Source of the DNA: Oxyruncus cristatus
Lineage: Eukaryota; Chordata; Aves; Passeriformes; Cotingidae
Assembly: GCA_013399855.1 (NCBI GenBank)
Contig: VXAY01003846.1
Location: 186,264-250,263, forward strand
DNA: 64,000 nt
Reading direction: 5' to 3'
A model generated the notes under the pieces. It searched no databases and was not told the DNA's origin. It saw only the letters and a program-made list of their open reading frames with translations. Position 1 is the stretch's first letter; each line of letters opens with the position of its first letter. The translations under genes and the position numbers were made by a program. Positions 25,667-38,040 of the stretch are shown here, one piece after another.

Positions 25667-27442
25667 TTTGATAGATGCTGTGGAAATACACAACAGATCA
25701 GAGGTCCTTAAAGCATTCTATAATTTACAGATGAACACAACTAAGATTAGCAGGTCTCTGAAGACAAACAAACGTACAACATCAAAGGTGTTCTGCAGTA
25801 GACGCTGCAATGAGATACCACTTTTAGAGTAGTGTGAGAATTACCAGATGGTATTCTTTGATTCTGAAGGCTTTTACTTGGTTTCTTTCCCTAGACATCT
25901 CCCTCTCAGAGAAATACTGCTTCACTTTCCCCTACTCTTATTTTTCAAAAAGGTCCCTCACACTATGGCCATTCTACCACAAACACTAACTGACATTATG
26001 TCACAGGCATTGCTTCTGCAGGAGTGGGGTTTAGCTGTTGTGTCTGAATTTTGTGGCCGCTGCTGAGGGAAGTGTGTGCGTGGCTCATTCCCACACCTGT
26101 TTCCTCCCTGTGTTTCACTGCCAGGGAGGTTCACCGAGGTCTGTGGAGGAGCCTGTGTCAAACGATTTTTCTGTAGAACATTTATCTTTATGTCCATCTT
26201 CCTCTTTATAAACATGAGAGAAATAGAGAGAAAAGATTGTTAGGAAGTGTTTGCTGAAGGAAAATAAAACTGCAAGACATATTCCTCTGCTGAGAGGAGA
26301 GATAGTCTTCAGTTATCCCCTTGTCATAAGTCTATTTTTTTCCTGTTCATTAAAATTGGAATATTTTACAGTTTCTAGGGTACTGTTAGGTAAAAAGCTA
26401 AAGTTGCATACAATGCCAGGAATTCATCTCAAGAGATCAGGAAATGTTACCTTCTTGGCTACTACAATGAAACCTGAAACTTTTGTTTTGGAGTTGCATT
26501 TTGCAGACTTCAATCCTGTTTGGTATTTGGCAAATGTATCAATTTGTCAACTAAGCACCGGACTTCTGCAGCATTTTCTTCCAATGAATGCTTATTAAAA
26601 CTAATGCAGGGAGGGTAAATACCTGCTCATTGTGAATAAGTGTACCATAGTTTGGTCCTAAATGAATTGGTAGCTATATACTTGCAAACCTTCCCAGCTG
26701 CTGACAAAGACATGACTGAGCTGACTAAGCCAGCAAAAAAATGAAGAACTTAAATTCTCAAGAGCTTGAATCATGGAATATAACTTTAAAGAAAAACACT
26801 GACTGGGGGTTTTGAAGGAACTAGAGAGATTTTGACTGCTGTTGCTTAATAAATATGCTGTTGTCTGTATTCTTTCTGCCTTTATAGAATATTTGAATTT
26901 CTAAATTAGTTTTAATAAGACCTAGATAAAAATCTACTTTTGGAATTGCAATGCATGCTGCAGAGTATTGACAAAAATTCTTTCTACCTTGACTCAGATA
27001 TGGATTTCAAATGTGGTTTTTTTTTTTTTTTGTCAATTTAACATTTGGGACAAAATTGATTGGATTAATATGGCACAGCCTTAAGTTCTCAGCATCTGAG
27101 AACAAATGAATTGGGTTATTTGGGCACAGCCCTAATCTCTGAGAGCATCCTGCACTGTCTGTTCAGTAGAAAGCATTGTCTGGAATGTTGTTGCTCTAAG
27201 CTGCATGGCAAAAGCAAAAGCATCTGACAGGATTCTGATACCTTAGGAAGACTTTTTACTTGCATTCATCCAGCTGGCAATCAACATTGTACCACCTGCA
27301 AGATAGAAAGAAACAATGAGTACGAGTGCTCTCAATTATTTTTCCCCAAATAAAAATCCAACAATCTGAAGAGATAACACTTAGAATAAACTAAGGTCAT
27401 TAGAATTTTTGCTCCATAACTGAAGCAAAGAAATGCAAGAAA

Positions 27443-27471
27443 TGCATTTCTTAACTGTGTTAAGAAATGCA
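27443..27471. other. Perfect 13-bp inverted repeat, 3-nt loop
   Basis: TGCATTTCTTAAC (27443-27455) and GTTAAGAAATGCA (27459-27471) are exact reverse complements separated by TGT. The sequence AAGAAATGCAAGAA also occurs just upstream (27428-27441) in the same orientation as the second arm, so the site is a mix of direct and inverted copies. It could be a cruciform or hairpin in DNA, or an RNA stem if transcribed. It may be an inverted duplication made by replication template switching. It is too short for an ordinary microRNA precursor. Confidence 0.9.
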
Positions 27472-30208
27472 AGAATAGCACTGAAGGAGAAAGGTGGCTC
27501 ATTAAAAATAATAAGAAAATAACTCTAGGAGATATACTCTTGGTGGTTTGAACTGGTCCCAAACACTGTTTCAGTTGCTTTCTTAATCATGGGAAGCAGT
27601 TTTCAATACTGTTTTTCACACTTTTCAGTATTATAATTAAGAACAATTTTTTTTTTTTTTAATTCAGGCCCAGAATCTCCAAAGCATCTCAGTGACTTTG
27701 CTTTACCATCAGATAGGCTCCCCAGGTGCCTTATTAACAAATGAGAGTGAATGTCCAAGTTACTTAATCCCTTCTGAAAACCCTGCATTGAATGCACATC
27801 TGCCTACTGCTAAAGCAAGAGATTTTCAATTCTCATATACAATTGCATGATGGTAAACACACCGGATATGGGGTTTGATGAGTCACCATGACAGTTCCTC
27901 GGGGGACCCAGGCCATGAATAACCCTCAATAAGCTAAATTAGGTAGCAGTGAGGGAGGACCCTGTAACCCAGTCTGTTGCTATGTTTCAAACAACCCAGT
28001 GTGTTTCTATGCTTCATGCACATACTCCGTGTTAATACCCTGGGCCAGCTACATATTTCACAGTTAGCATCACAGAGGAAGTGCGGTTACTAATCAGATG
28101 TTACTGTCTCTGTCCCTCTTGGGTAGTTAGAAAGAAAGAAAGGAAAGGAAATTTTATATTGTTAACCCCTCAAAAAATTTAATGTCTGCTTTTAGCAGAG
28201 ATTTACTGACAGTACACTAAAAATTATGAAATTATAAACAAATTATAATAAATGAGCCACCCTGGGATTTCAGCTGTGGTCCCTTTATCCACATTGTATT
28301 GTAAAGCATCAACTCTTATGCAAATTGCAATTGACTTGTAGTTTGTTTTTTAGGACCAGTTCTCTGATACCACCAATGTTTTTGTCCTTTGGTATGTTCT
28401 CATTTGGTCTAACTGTAGAACTCTGTCCAGTTTTCAGGACTGTGTCAGAGATCTATCTGTTTACAGGCTTTTGCACACCTTAACGCCTTTATGACCAGGA
28501 AACTTAATATTCTGAGCCCAAATCTTTCACAGATCTTTCAATCTTTCTCTGTTTTTAGCTGATGATCCATTTTACATTGTTTTCATCCAATTTCAACATT
28601 TGCAAGTCCATATTTTAATACACTAATCTTTATTTCTCTATTTCCTGGCCCTGAACAGTTGATTTCTTAACCTCAGTTTTGTTCCAATCTATTTTTGAAT
28701 CTCTTTGCATATTTCAATGATAAATTACTTATAGATAATATGAAAATGTAGAGTATTAAAAATATCCGCTCACGTGGCTCATAAGGGGCTTTTTCTGTTT
28801 TGCTTTTTGAGGGAGGTTTGGTTTGTGTATTCTGTTAACAGCAACTGCCTGAATTGCTGTGCTTCTGCCACATATTGGACCTCACATCTCTAGGCTGACA
28901 CCTGTTATTTTCGCAATAGCCACTTTTCACGTTCTTTGAAGTTGTGACAGGTGTTGCAAAACATAGAGGGTTTTTATATCATGTTGGCTTAGTTCTTATT
29001 AAAACCAGAAAATATCTTTTTTCAATTACTTTTTGTGCTTGAAAAGACCTCCTCTTCCCATGGTATAAAGGAAATGGGTATTTTTTTCAGGGTTCATATG
29101 TTAAAATAAGAAGAAGCCAGTCCTAATACAAACACAGTAATTAGATGTAATGACAGAAGTAATGACCCCTACCTTTCTTGTGGTTTATCCCATAATAACT
29201 ATGAGTTGTTATCATACTGGAACATGAGAAGGGAGTCATTGTGTCTTGGTTGAGAACACTAGTGGACAACAGTCTTTGGGTTAGTAAATATTTTCCATTT
29301 CTTTTGCATTGCACAGTTCCTTCAGATCTATCACAGCTCTTGCAAATACTCCTTGATTAGTGTGCTGAGCTTATCAGGTTCAGCTCAGAAATCTTTTTGT
29401 GTTTTTTTTCCCTTAGCTTATCTCACTTTCTTTCAAAATGAAATTGGAAAACAAAAGGGAATGAAGTTTTTTTAACTCTATTCCTTCCTCCTCATGATGA
29501 ATAAAGACTGATTTTCTCTTTCTCTCCCTTTTTTTTAATAATTATTTTATTTGCTATAGATTTGATAGAAAGAACAGAGTACTAGTTTATGAAGAGGAGT
29601 GATATCTGTGGTGTTGAAGAGTATAAGCAAAGGTTTCTTTCAGACAGATCTGAAGCACAAATAACGTAGAGGTTCAAGTCCTTGGCTATAAATTCATAGG
29701 CAGATCCTTGGGGACTGAAAGACATATGACTTTTTTCTTTGTGATTTCCTCAGAGTTCTACCCTTGAATCCAGCCTTCTCAGAAGCATGGCCTAATGCTC
29801 CCTGGGTGCATTCCTTGGTGCATTTCCCTTGCTTGTAAGTTTTTGAAAAATCATGCCAGATCATGTTGCTATAACATTTTAACCTTGCTCCACTTGGAAA
29901 TCAATATCTTGCTCCAAACACCAGTTGACAGATATTGGTCTTTCTGTTGAGTTCTCAGTATTAATAATTACTCAGATTTCTGTGATATGCTTTCAGAATA
30001 ATTTCAGAGTAATTTGTAGAACAGTTGCTTGCCTTGCAACTGCAATTTATGTGAACAGTAGCAAATAACTAGTTTAGCAAAGGACTTAAGCATATGCTTT
30101 AATTTAAGCTTTAGCTTTATTCTACATGATCAGAAAATGCTTAAATACATGGTTGGGTACTTTACTGAACTACGGTTCTTGGTCAGTATTTGAACTGGTA
30201 AATTCCAG

Positions 30209-30232
30209 TATATATATATATATATATATATA
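30209..30232. repeat. (TA)12 microsatellite
   Basis: Twelve uninterrupted TA units. A perfect dinucleotide array of this length is probably polymorphic. Confidence 0.95.
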
Positions 30233-30450
30233 AATGCAGCGTGGTTTGTTCTGGTAGTGCAAAAGCTGTCAGTAAAGTTGTTAAGTGTTCACTGCTTCAT
30301 GTACTTCTTCCACTTCATTTTATGGCACATATCGTAAATGAGGAAGGATATCAGAATAAAAGAAATGCTGGTCTCCTGGCCTCATTTCTTTTATAAAGAA
30401 ACTCAGTCTATTTTTTGGAATATTGTAACATAGTGCTCACTGAATAGTTT

Positions 30451-30716
30451 TGATCTCTTCTCCCTGGTGACCAGTGACAGGATGCAAGAAGATGGCATAA
30501 AACTGTGTCAGGGGAGTTTAGGTTAGATATTAGGAAAAGGTTCTTCACCCAGAGGGTGCTTGATCCCTGGAACAGGCTCCCCAGGGAAGTGGTCACAGCA
30601 CCAAGCCTGACAGAGTTCAAGAAATGTTTGGACTATGCTCTCAGGCACATGGTGTGACCCTTGTGGGGTCAGGCTTTGGACTTTGATGATCCTTGTGGGT
30701 TATCTGTGATTCTATG
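30451..30716 (+). mobile_element. CR1 retroposon 3' segment with internal terminal deletion
   Basis: The order of blocks is that of the CR1 at 20252-20610: TGGTGACCAGTGACAGGATG, TTTAGGTTAGATATTAGGAA, GGTTCTTCACCCAGAGGGTG, TGGAACAGGCTCCCCAGGGA, AGTGGTCACAGCACCAAGCC, CTCAGGCACATGGTGTGACC and TTGATGATCCTTGTGGG. The usual TCCCTTCCAACTCAGGATAT block before the terminal repeat is missing: GTGGGT runs straight into TATCTGTGATTCTATGG. It is 5'-truncated and noncoding. The 70-codon minus-strand open frame over it (30408-30620) is a by-product. Confidence 0.96.
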
Positions 30717-33700
30717 GTATATTTTTAAGGCCATTGTATTGCTATACATAATTGTTTTGGTTTGGTTTGGGTTTTTATTTCCAAATATTTGGATGAATTT
30801 TAGAAAGATATCATCATTTTCTTCAATTTAATTTCTAAGCATTCTGCATACACAAGAGATTTACTAAAAACTCATTTCAGGAACTAGTTGGTAGATCCTT
30901 AGCTGGGATGTCTGAAGGCTGATCATGCCCCAGCCAATACACCGGACATTTCAGATAAACATGCCTGTGTAGCATTTGCGTTGGAGCTAGATTGCAGCCG
31001 GCTGGGACTAGAGACACAGAGGAATCCGGGGAACTGCTTGCACCTGTCTGCACAGGCATATCTGTAGTTTCACTAGGTATAATTCACCTCACAGGGCTGG
31101 AAAAAAGCCCACACATTTTTCAAATCCCCTTGGAGCCTTACTTTGAGGACTAAGTGATAAAGAGGTCTCCTGATACCCATATATTCAGTGATAAATTTTA
31201 CTCATTTGTGAATGCATATACTATGCCTGTATGTTGTTCTGAGGTGCTACCCTTAGGTACTGCATTCCTCTGATACCTAAAGCAATTATGCTATTAACTG
31301 ACTGAAAAAACCGAGATGCCATTTAAACAGATGTTGTACCTTTCATCAGTAATGCTTACTGTGGTTTCACTCCACTGAAACCTAAGGTGTTTTCTGCAAC
31401 AGGTGATATAGAGCAATCACAGATGAAGCTAAAGCTGCTATAAACATATATATGAGAAAAAGTCTACATTTTGACATTAAATATCTTAAATTCTGTAAGA
31501 GTGTCTGATACGTTTCCAGAAGGAAAACATCTCCTTATGTGGGTTAACAGCTTTGGGGAAATTTCTCTGCAGGAGAGGAGTGGAGAAAACTTGGAAAATC
31601 TTCTTCCTTCAAAGTAATCAAAAAAGCAAAGCTACTAAGGCAAAGTTGTATGTAGTTGTTTGGGCTTTTTGGAGAGTTATTTGAGTTTTTATTGTAAAAT
31701 GGTACAACAGCAGTGTTGCTGCAGCAGTTTTGCTTCAGCATTGTGAAACTGGGTTCCATTTACAGCCTTATCTAAGGAAAACAATATTTTATAATTTAAA
31801 GACAGAAACAGGTTCTCGTATTCTTCTTGATAGTGTGCACACCTTTTGGTCTCAGTTGGTAGTGTTTAAAGCAGACAAATCTTCTTTAAATTTGATTTTT
31901 GTGGATTTGGGTCCCAAAGTTTCTTTAGAAAGATTAGTATTTGTGAAGAAAAAGCTATTTTTAAAGGTGACTTTGAACTTAATCCTGAGAGTTGCTGAGC
32001 ATTTGTAACACCTATTAAAATAAGGAGGATTTTCAGGGTTAGGCTGGCATTCATTATGTCAGCTTTCACATTGCACTAAGGTTTTAATCAGATATCATTT
32101 GGAAGTGGAATTTCTCCTCACTCTGAATTTCTCCTGCACTGCACCTTGTCATTTTGCAGCCTGGCTGGGTTATTCCGCCAGTACCTGGAGCTGTTTCACT
32201 TTTATGCATCCAGACAGAAAACCTACTCAGAAAAGCATGTGGACATCCTTTAGATTTGCACGGAAACCAAACCTATTCAAATGCAGAAGTCCTTTACTGA
32301 CCCAGAGCGCATGTACTGGGAACCAAAAAGCACATTTACTGTTTAGGTGTGTAGTGACTTCCTCTGGCTTTTGCCGTCACAAGTAATGGTCCAGCCATGA
32401 GGGTCAACTGTTCTTAACCCCCACCTACCTACTTCTCATTACTGGCAGAAGAAACAATCCTTGCTTACATGTAGCCTTTATATGAGGAAAACAGCTGAAA
32501 TAATCATGTACCACTGGAAGCAGAATCCATCGTTTGGAAAGTTAAAAGAAAAAAAGCCAGGAACTCTTTCAGCAGTCTTATGTGTTGTTTTCTTAAAAAA
32601 AAAAAATAAAATTAAATGAAGGCAGAAATCTCTATACCCCAAAGCAGTAGCTCGAAATGAACAGCTTCTGCTACACACATCCCTTAATCTTTGTGAAACA
32701 AAGCTAGGACTTCTGTTTTGCAGACTATTGTAAGTATAAGCTACCCTTCCATTTGAAAAATAAAATTTGCTAAGACATACTTGTTAATAGGAGAAAAAGA
32801 GAGGGTGTGCAGGGACAGGGAAATATTTTCATACTGTTTTCATTTGCTAATACAATGCCCTTGGAAAAAAAGGCAGAGGATGACATAATAAATTTGGAAT
32901 TCCAAGGTCACAAACAGGAATTCAGACAACAAATGGGAGGGTTTAGGAATGTACATTGTAAAAATAAATCTATCAAATTTAAAAAGAGAAAACTAGTATT
33001 GAGATGTGGTGTTTCCAAGTAGACATTTTTATGGTAAATGCATCCCTTTCCCTTAAGGATTACTTGATATAATTTCTGCTTTATTTTGTGAATTTCAATT
33101 ATGTGAATGCAAATATTAAGAGGTTTTATAATTGACTTTTTTTTTCCTGAAAAACTACCACTGGTCTCTTAATATTGCTATTTATCACTCCACAGGCATG
33201 CTTAATTCAGTTTTCAAGTTCCATATGACACAGTAGAATTTTCTGCATCTGTGTAGGTAGCAGCCAGGGACATATATGTAGCAGTGATAAAACTTTATTA
33301 AAAACTACATAACAGGAAGCTTTTGAGATGGAATTTTCAAAGTCTTTTCTGGAAGGGATATTAGTACCTTTTTTTTGTTTCTCTCCCTTTGTACCTGGCA
33401 TTTTGGCATTGGGATGACCTAAACAAGAGCTGGAACTGCTGCTTCTTTAGTGAGATTTTTCAAACTTATTTTTTGTATTAGCTTGTCCAGACTAAAATCA
33501 TAAAAAACTACTGTACTGTATAAACTATGCGCTGTTGTTAAAAACTGGACTTTTGCTTTGTAGGCTACTGTACCTATTTGTTCCTGTTTCCTTAATATTG
33601 TTTTCTCCAGATGTTGGAAGTTAAAACACCCTTGTTATTTTTTCCAGTGTCACTCTTTGTTACTTTCCATAGGTAACGTTCACCAAAGCCAGGCAGCAGA

Positions 33701-34019
33701 GGAAATAACAGATGTGTTACCCTCAAATTATGGGCATAAAAATAACCTTAATAAAACAGGTATTAAGTGACAGCACTTTACAAAAATCCAGGTCTAATTT
33801 ACTCTAGCCTAGAAAGCAATAACTTAAGGAACCTCAGACATGCATCCATGGACTCCAGATAGTTTGTAGCAGAGCGACAGTAGCTTGGATGATGACAATC
33901 CCAGCTTGCTGTCAGCAGCGCATTCCAGGAGAGGCTGTAAGGGTGTGTTTGTGCTAGACACTTTTCTGCCTCTAACCCTATTGTTTGCTTGTAATTAATA
34001 TTCCATTATAGACCTGCTA
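30717..34019. other. Unique noncoding DNA
   Basis: No gene recognised. Open frames up to 95 codons (31730-32008 and 32099-32386, plus) have no recognisable domain. A short (GGTTT)n patch lies at 30751-30775 just downstream of the CR1, and an A run lies at 32595-32606. Confidence 0.65.
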
Positions 34020-34800
34020 ATTCTGCCAGAGAAACCCTCCCTCCTCCTTAATAATAATAGTAGTAACAACATGACTAATAATAAAAGAATCAGCCACATT
34101 CTGACTTTGAATGCAGACAAAATTGTCACCCTGGGTTTACTCTCCTTTTACCAGGCCTTTGGTTCCTGCTGTTCACAGAAAGCTGCAGATGGCTGCCTCA
34201 GCAGGAAGCCCTTCCCCCTTCCTTAATGGAACTCGTGGGAATGCGGGGATCCTGGAACCAAAGCCCTCCTTCCCTTCCAAACCTCCTCTCCAAACCCCTA
34301 CTGAGTAAAAGGAAAAAAATCCCCACATCCCTGGAAACATTTTTGCCAGCCTGTTTTTCAGTAAAAACTTAAATTAACCACTTCACTCCTGATTATAATA
34401 AAGATTTGTTATTGAAACAGCTTCTCTTTAATGTACTGAATCATTTCCACCCGCTTATTGAAGTCGTCCATTTGGGTTGAATTATAGCGTCCCACTTCCA
34501 TTATGTAATAATTTCAAATAAATGAAAACAGGTTTGAATTCTCCAACAATTAGCAAAGTTTTAGCACGTTCCCCCTCCCCCCACTCCTTCCCAGATACCC
34601 CTCAAAAAAAATAGATTAAAAAACCTCAAAATTTTGGCGAAGTCACATCCTAAGTTTTCTTCGCTTGTTAAAATCTTCTCCCAGATTCGCTCAAACACAT
34701 CATATGGGTTAAGTTACAACTTCCCTTTATATTTATTTTCAAATGAAAAATAAAAACAGCTTAAGCATTGTGATTTGATATTAGGAATGAAAGAGTTAAA
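34020..34800. other. Candidate conserved noncoding (enhancer-like) block
   Basis: The stretch is repeat-poor and carries many TAAT/ATTA and TTAAT cores typical of homeodomain binding (TAATTAATATTCC just upstream, TAATAATAATAGTAG, GAATTATAGCG, TATGTAATAATTTC). Isolated CpGs occur at CCCGCTTATTGAAGTCGTCC and TAGCGTCCCAC. There is no coding frame of note beyond a proline-rich 65-codon frame (34111-34308). The resemblance is in texture only; conservation cannot be judged from one sequence. Confidence 0.25.
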
Positions 34801-35236
34801 CGCATGAACAAAGCACTCCATTTATAATTTTTCTTAGGAGTTCTACACTGAGCATTAGAGTGAGGTGTGTCTTATAAAGAGGGTGTTTATATTGGATTTG
34901 ATATAGTTAAGAGATTCAGCTTACATATAATAGTCTTCTCTAAGAAGAAGCATAAACCAGAATGAGTTCAGTGGGATTTGCTGAAGTATAAAACATAGTA
35001 TAAAAGTCTAATCTTATAGACTAGTATCAAGCACCAAGGAATTCATCCACTGCAGAAAGGGAATGAAGAAAATGAGGCCAAATCTGTCGACCTTATTTTT
35101 GGTAATAGCTAAGGCCTCCAGCATACTCTACATTTTCTCTTTCTATTAAAGGTTACTTGCATGAATCAAGGCAGTCAGAAAGGGTCCATAGTTCAAATGA
35201 TTTAGGGTATGTTCCTTATTAAAAAAATTAACTAAA
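34801..35236. other. Unique noncoding DNA
   Basis: No gene and no recognised repeat. A+T-rich sequence. Confidence 0.65.
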
Positions 35237-35289
35237 AATTGCCCATCATATTTATGGGCAATTCATTAATTAATTAATCATCATTAATT
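35237..35289. other. 10-bp inverted repeat joined to a TTAAT array
   Basis: AATTGCCCAT (35237-35246) and ATGGGCAATT (35254-35263) are exact reverse complements with a 7-nt loop. They are followed at once by ATTAATTAATTAATCATCAT and TAATTC (from about 35265), a run of overlapping TAAT/ATTA cores. The arrangement could be a regulatory element with clustered homeodomain sites, or simple-sequence DNA next to a chance palindrome. No gene lies beside it in the window. Confidence 0.75.
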
Positions 35290-37887
35290 CAAATGGTACT
35301 TGGATCAGGCCTGAAGAAAATGTGGAAATTGTTCAATGCAGAAAGAGAAATAATCTGCTGTAAAGAGAGTGGTTAGTGTCTACTGCAGAGCCTTAATAAC
35401 CTTGAGTTCAGCATCTGGAAGTTTATAGTAACTATGTTATCTAAATAAACAATAGCTGGGATACAAGAAGGATCTTTGGATTAGAATGGGGAGCAGTCCA
35501 ACTTAAAAATTTCTGACAAGTCTGTTAATGAAGGTCATCGTGGATGGCTCAGCTAATTGTGAAGATGCTGGGCAAACAGGGAAGGGTCCGGGAAGAGCTG
35601 TTCTGCTTCTGACTTAGGCATATTTGGCTTCAGTTGCACCTTCAGTGTGATACCGAATGTTTTATCTTCCCTGGCGCCCATAGAAAAAGCAAAGCCTCTT
35701 GAACTGGGACGTTATAAATACTGCAGAAGTAAGGAAATAAAAAGCACGCTAAAAAGAATTCTGAAATAGTAAGGACCATATGATGTACCCTGAAGGCCAG
35801 TGGGGATTAAAGCAATGGTTTCATTAGCTTTGCAGTAAGAACAGTTCAGGGAGGACTGGAGAGTGGAAAAATAAATATACATCTGCACTTAAACACTGGC
35901 CTAAAAAGAGGAACATATGGTAACCTCTGGATGCCAGCTTATCTTAATGAAGGTTGCAAAGCCTGTTATATTTGATATAAAGTCTGAATGAAGACATATA
36001 AATACTACACAGCTTCTTAGAACTGATGGTATCACACTCCAGGGTTGTTACTTTTGAGTTCATTTGCTGCCAATAGGGCCGTGATTCAAAATACCATCAA
36101 ATGTTGAAAGTTTCCAAACCTGCATCTGTGTATGTAATTGTTAAGGAATCTTTAGAAGTACATATTAGGAATGAGAGGGCTTAGCAGGAGGAATGGACAA
36201 CTTTTGAAAGCAGTTGACACCGCTCGTGTCGGCTTGGAAAAAACAAAACCAACATTCCTTCAAAGCAAGTAAGTGCTGTTTGGTGACAGATATTAGGACA
36301 TCACCAGTAGGAAAGCAGGAATGAATAGAAACATCATTAAAAATAGAAGCACTGAAAGGACAAAGAGCAGATTGTTTTTTTTGTTTGCCAAATATGAATG
36401 CTATTATCTTCCCAATAATAAGAAATAAGTGGTGAGTGATGTCGTCATACAGTATTCTTGTCAAACGGTCAGCATTTGGACTTTGTGATTCTCAGAGACA
36501 GATTTATTGCCCAAGATGAGGGGAAAGTTCTACAAAATCCGCTCCATAAAAAATGTTTTTGTGCATGATCTCATTCATTATTACTTTTACTATACAGTAG
36601 AATGAGAAGCGATCACAGTAGAGATACTTGAAAGGTGAAATGTGACCAAATGCTGCTTAAATATAATAGATAAAACATGAATTGCATTTTCAGGAAAGAA
36701 AAGTAGTTACCCTGGAAATACTTTAAATGTTTGCATGTGTAATGGTTCTTCAAGGCCCAGCACACTAATGATGGGCCATTGCACTGAGCTGAAAAGGAAA
36801 TCCATTCCTATACACTGCCCCTATCCAAGTCCATTAAGAAATAATGGTTATAAGATGAAAGTCTAGTTAGAGTTTCAGTGAAAATGTTTGGCACACCAGG
36901 ATGAAAAGTCAACAATCTGCTTTTAACGAGAGACACTGGAAAAACTTTGGTTAACATACCACTGAAAATATTAATTCTCCTTAATGGCAGGATGCAACAC
37001 TGCTTTTTATAGTTTTTGATCCATGTAATAAATTTGGCCATGACAAAGGGATACTCCAGCTTTAGCTCACTGGCAGGAACATTAGCCATTTCCCAACACT
37101 AAAAGGTTAGTCCTTTGGATTCTCTGTAATGCACCAAGGGGCCAAATCCTTTGCATGGAAATAAAATGACATAGACCAAAAAATAAAACTGAAAAAGAAG
37201 CATAGCCAGTGTGTAAACTGTAGCAGATTTAATTTGGGACATCTTTTTGTACATCCATCACCTTGCTAAGGGGTCTAAATAAAATACAAATAGGAAGATA
37301 TATTTTAAAATGAAATGCAGAGGGATGGTGACAGTATAAATGTAGTTGTTCCAGCTTTTTTCCATCTATTTCTGGTTAATAATCTAATGGAAATGTCTAG
37401 CTCTGTGAGCTTTTTCTCTGCGTAATTCTATATTATCGTGTAATAAAAGGGGGAAGTGTTACTTTTATCAGTTCAGTGCAGTGAAATTTGGAATCCCTTC
37501 TGAATCAGAATCTCTCCTCTGAAACAATGCTCCATTTGTTCAGCATATGAACACAGAGTTGCCTCTTTAGTAAAGCTGATATAAAAACTTGATAATTTAT
37601 TACTTCAATAGCAAAGGCGCCTACTAGCTAATACCACCTTTGGTCCTGGTACAACATGATCTATTTCCTTTACAATAAATAGAAGTGAACAATAGAAATT
37701 GCACACCACAGAAAGAATTCTTGTTCAGCCACATTGCAAACACAGCATTTTTCCATACATAGTAAATTTCTAATACAACAACCCAAAAGTTTGACAAACT
37801 GTGATTGATTTATGCATAGACTAAATTTCACCTCAAATAGCTTTGTCTGTAACAGAAATAAGTCTTTCTGTAGAATATTGACTTAAA
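35290..37887. other. Unique noncoding DNA, enhancer-like in texture at its distal end
   Basis: No gene recognised. Minus-strand open frames of 99 (36165-36464) and 93 codons (36808-37089) match nothing I know. The part at about 37380-37700 is repeat-free and rich in TAAT/ATTA cores with rare CpGs (CTGCGTAATTC, TATCGTGTAATAAAAG, AAGGCGCCTACTAGCTAAT). It may be a conserved noncoding element, but that is an inference from appearance only. Confidence 0.4.
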
Positions 37888-38040
37888 AATCTCGAAATGC
37901 TTTACAGAAATATCCTATTCTGAGACCTATTTTGTAGATCAAGAAGCTTAGGCAATCAAACCAGTTGTTTGGCAGATAAGTGGTTAGAATTAAACTGGAA
38001 AGTCCCTGAATCTCAGAATAATGCTGTAGTAACTTTTCTC
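37888..38040 (-). repeat. Old MIR/CORE-SINE-like relic
   Basis: The plus strand reads TCTCGAAATGCTTTACAGAA, then ATTTTGTAGATCAAGAAGCT, GGCAGATAAGTGGTTAGAAT, and CCCTGAATCTCAG. It parallels, in order, the reverse-complemented MIR-type consensus I remember (TCTCAAAGYGCTTTACA ... ATTTTACAGATGRGGAAACT ... AAGTGGCAGAGCTGGGAAT ... TCCTGACTCCCAG). The element therefore lies on the minus strand. Divergence is high. A 61-codon open frame over it (37883-38068) is not a gene. Confidence 0.55.

Larger units (their letters stand above)
25667..30450. other. Unique noncoding DNA with homopolymer runs and a perfect hairpin
   Basis: No gene recognised. The longest open frame (115 codons, 26251-26598 plus) resembles no protein I know. 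The region includes T runs at 27017-27031 and 27647-27660, a purine GAAA-type run at 28128-28150, a hairpin at 27443-27471 (listed separately), and a (TA)12 array at 30209-30232. Confidence 0.65.

Noticed and set aside
26251..26598. 115-codon plus-strand open frame
   Set aside because: No family resemblance, no initiation or splice context, and many frames of similar length are expected by chance.
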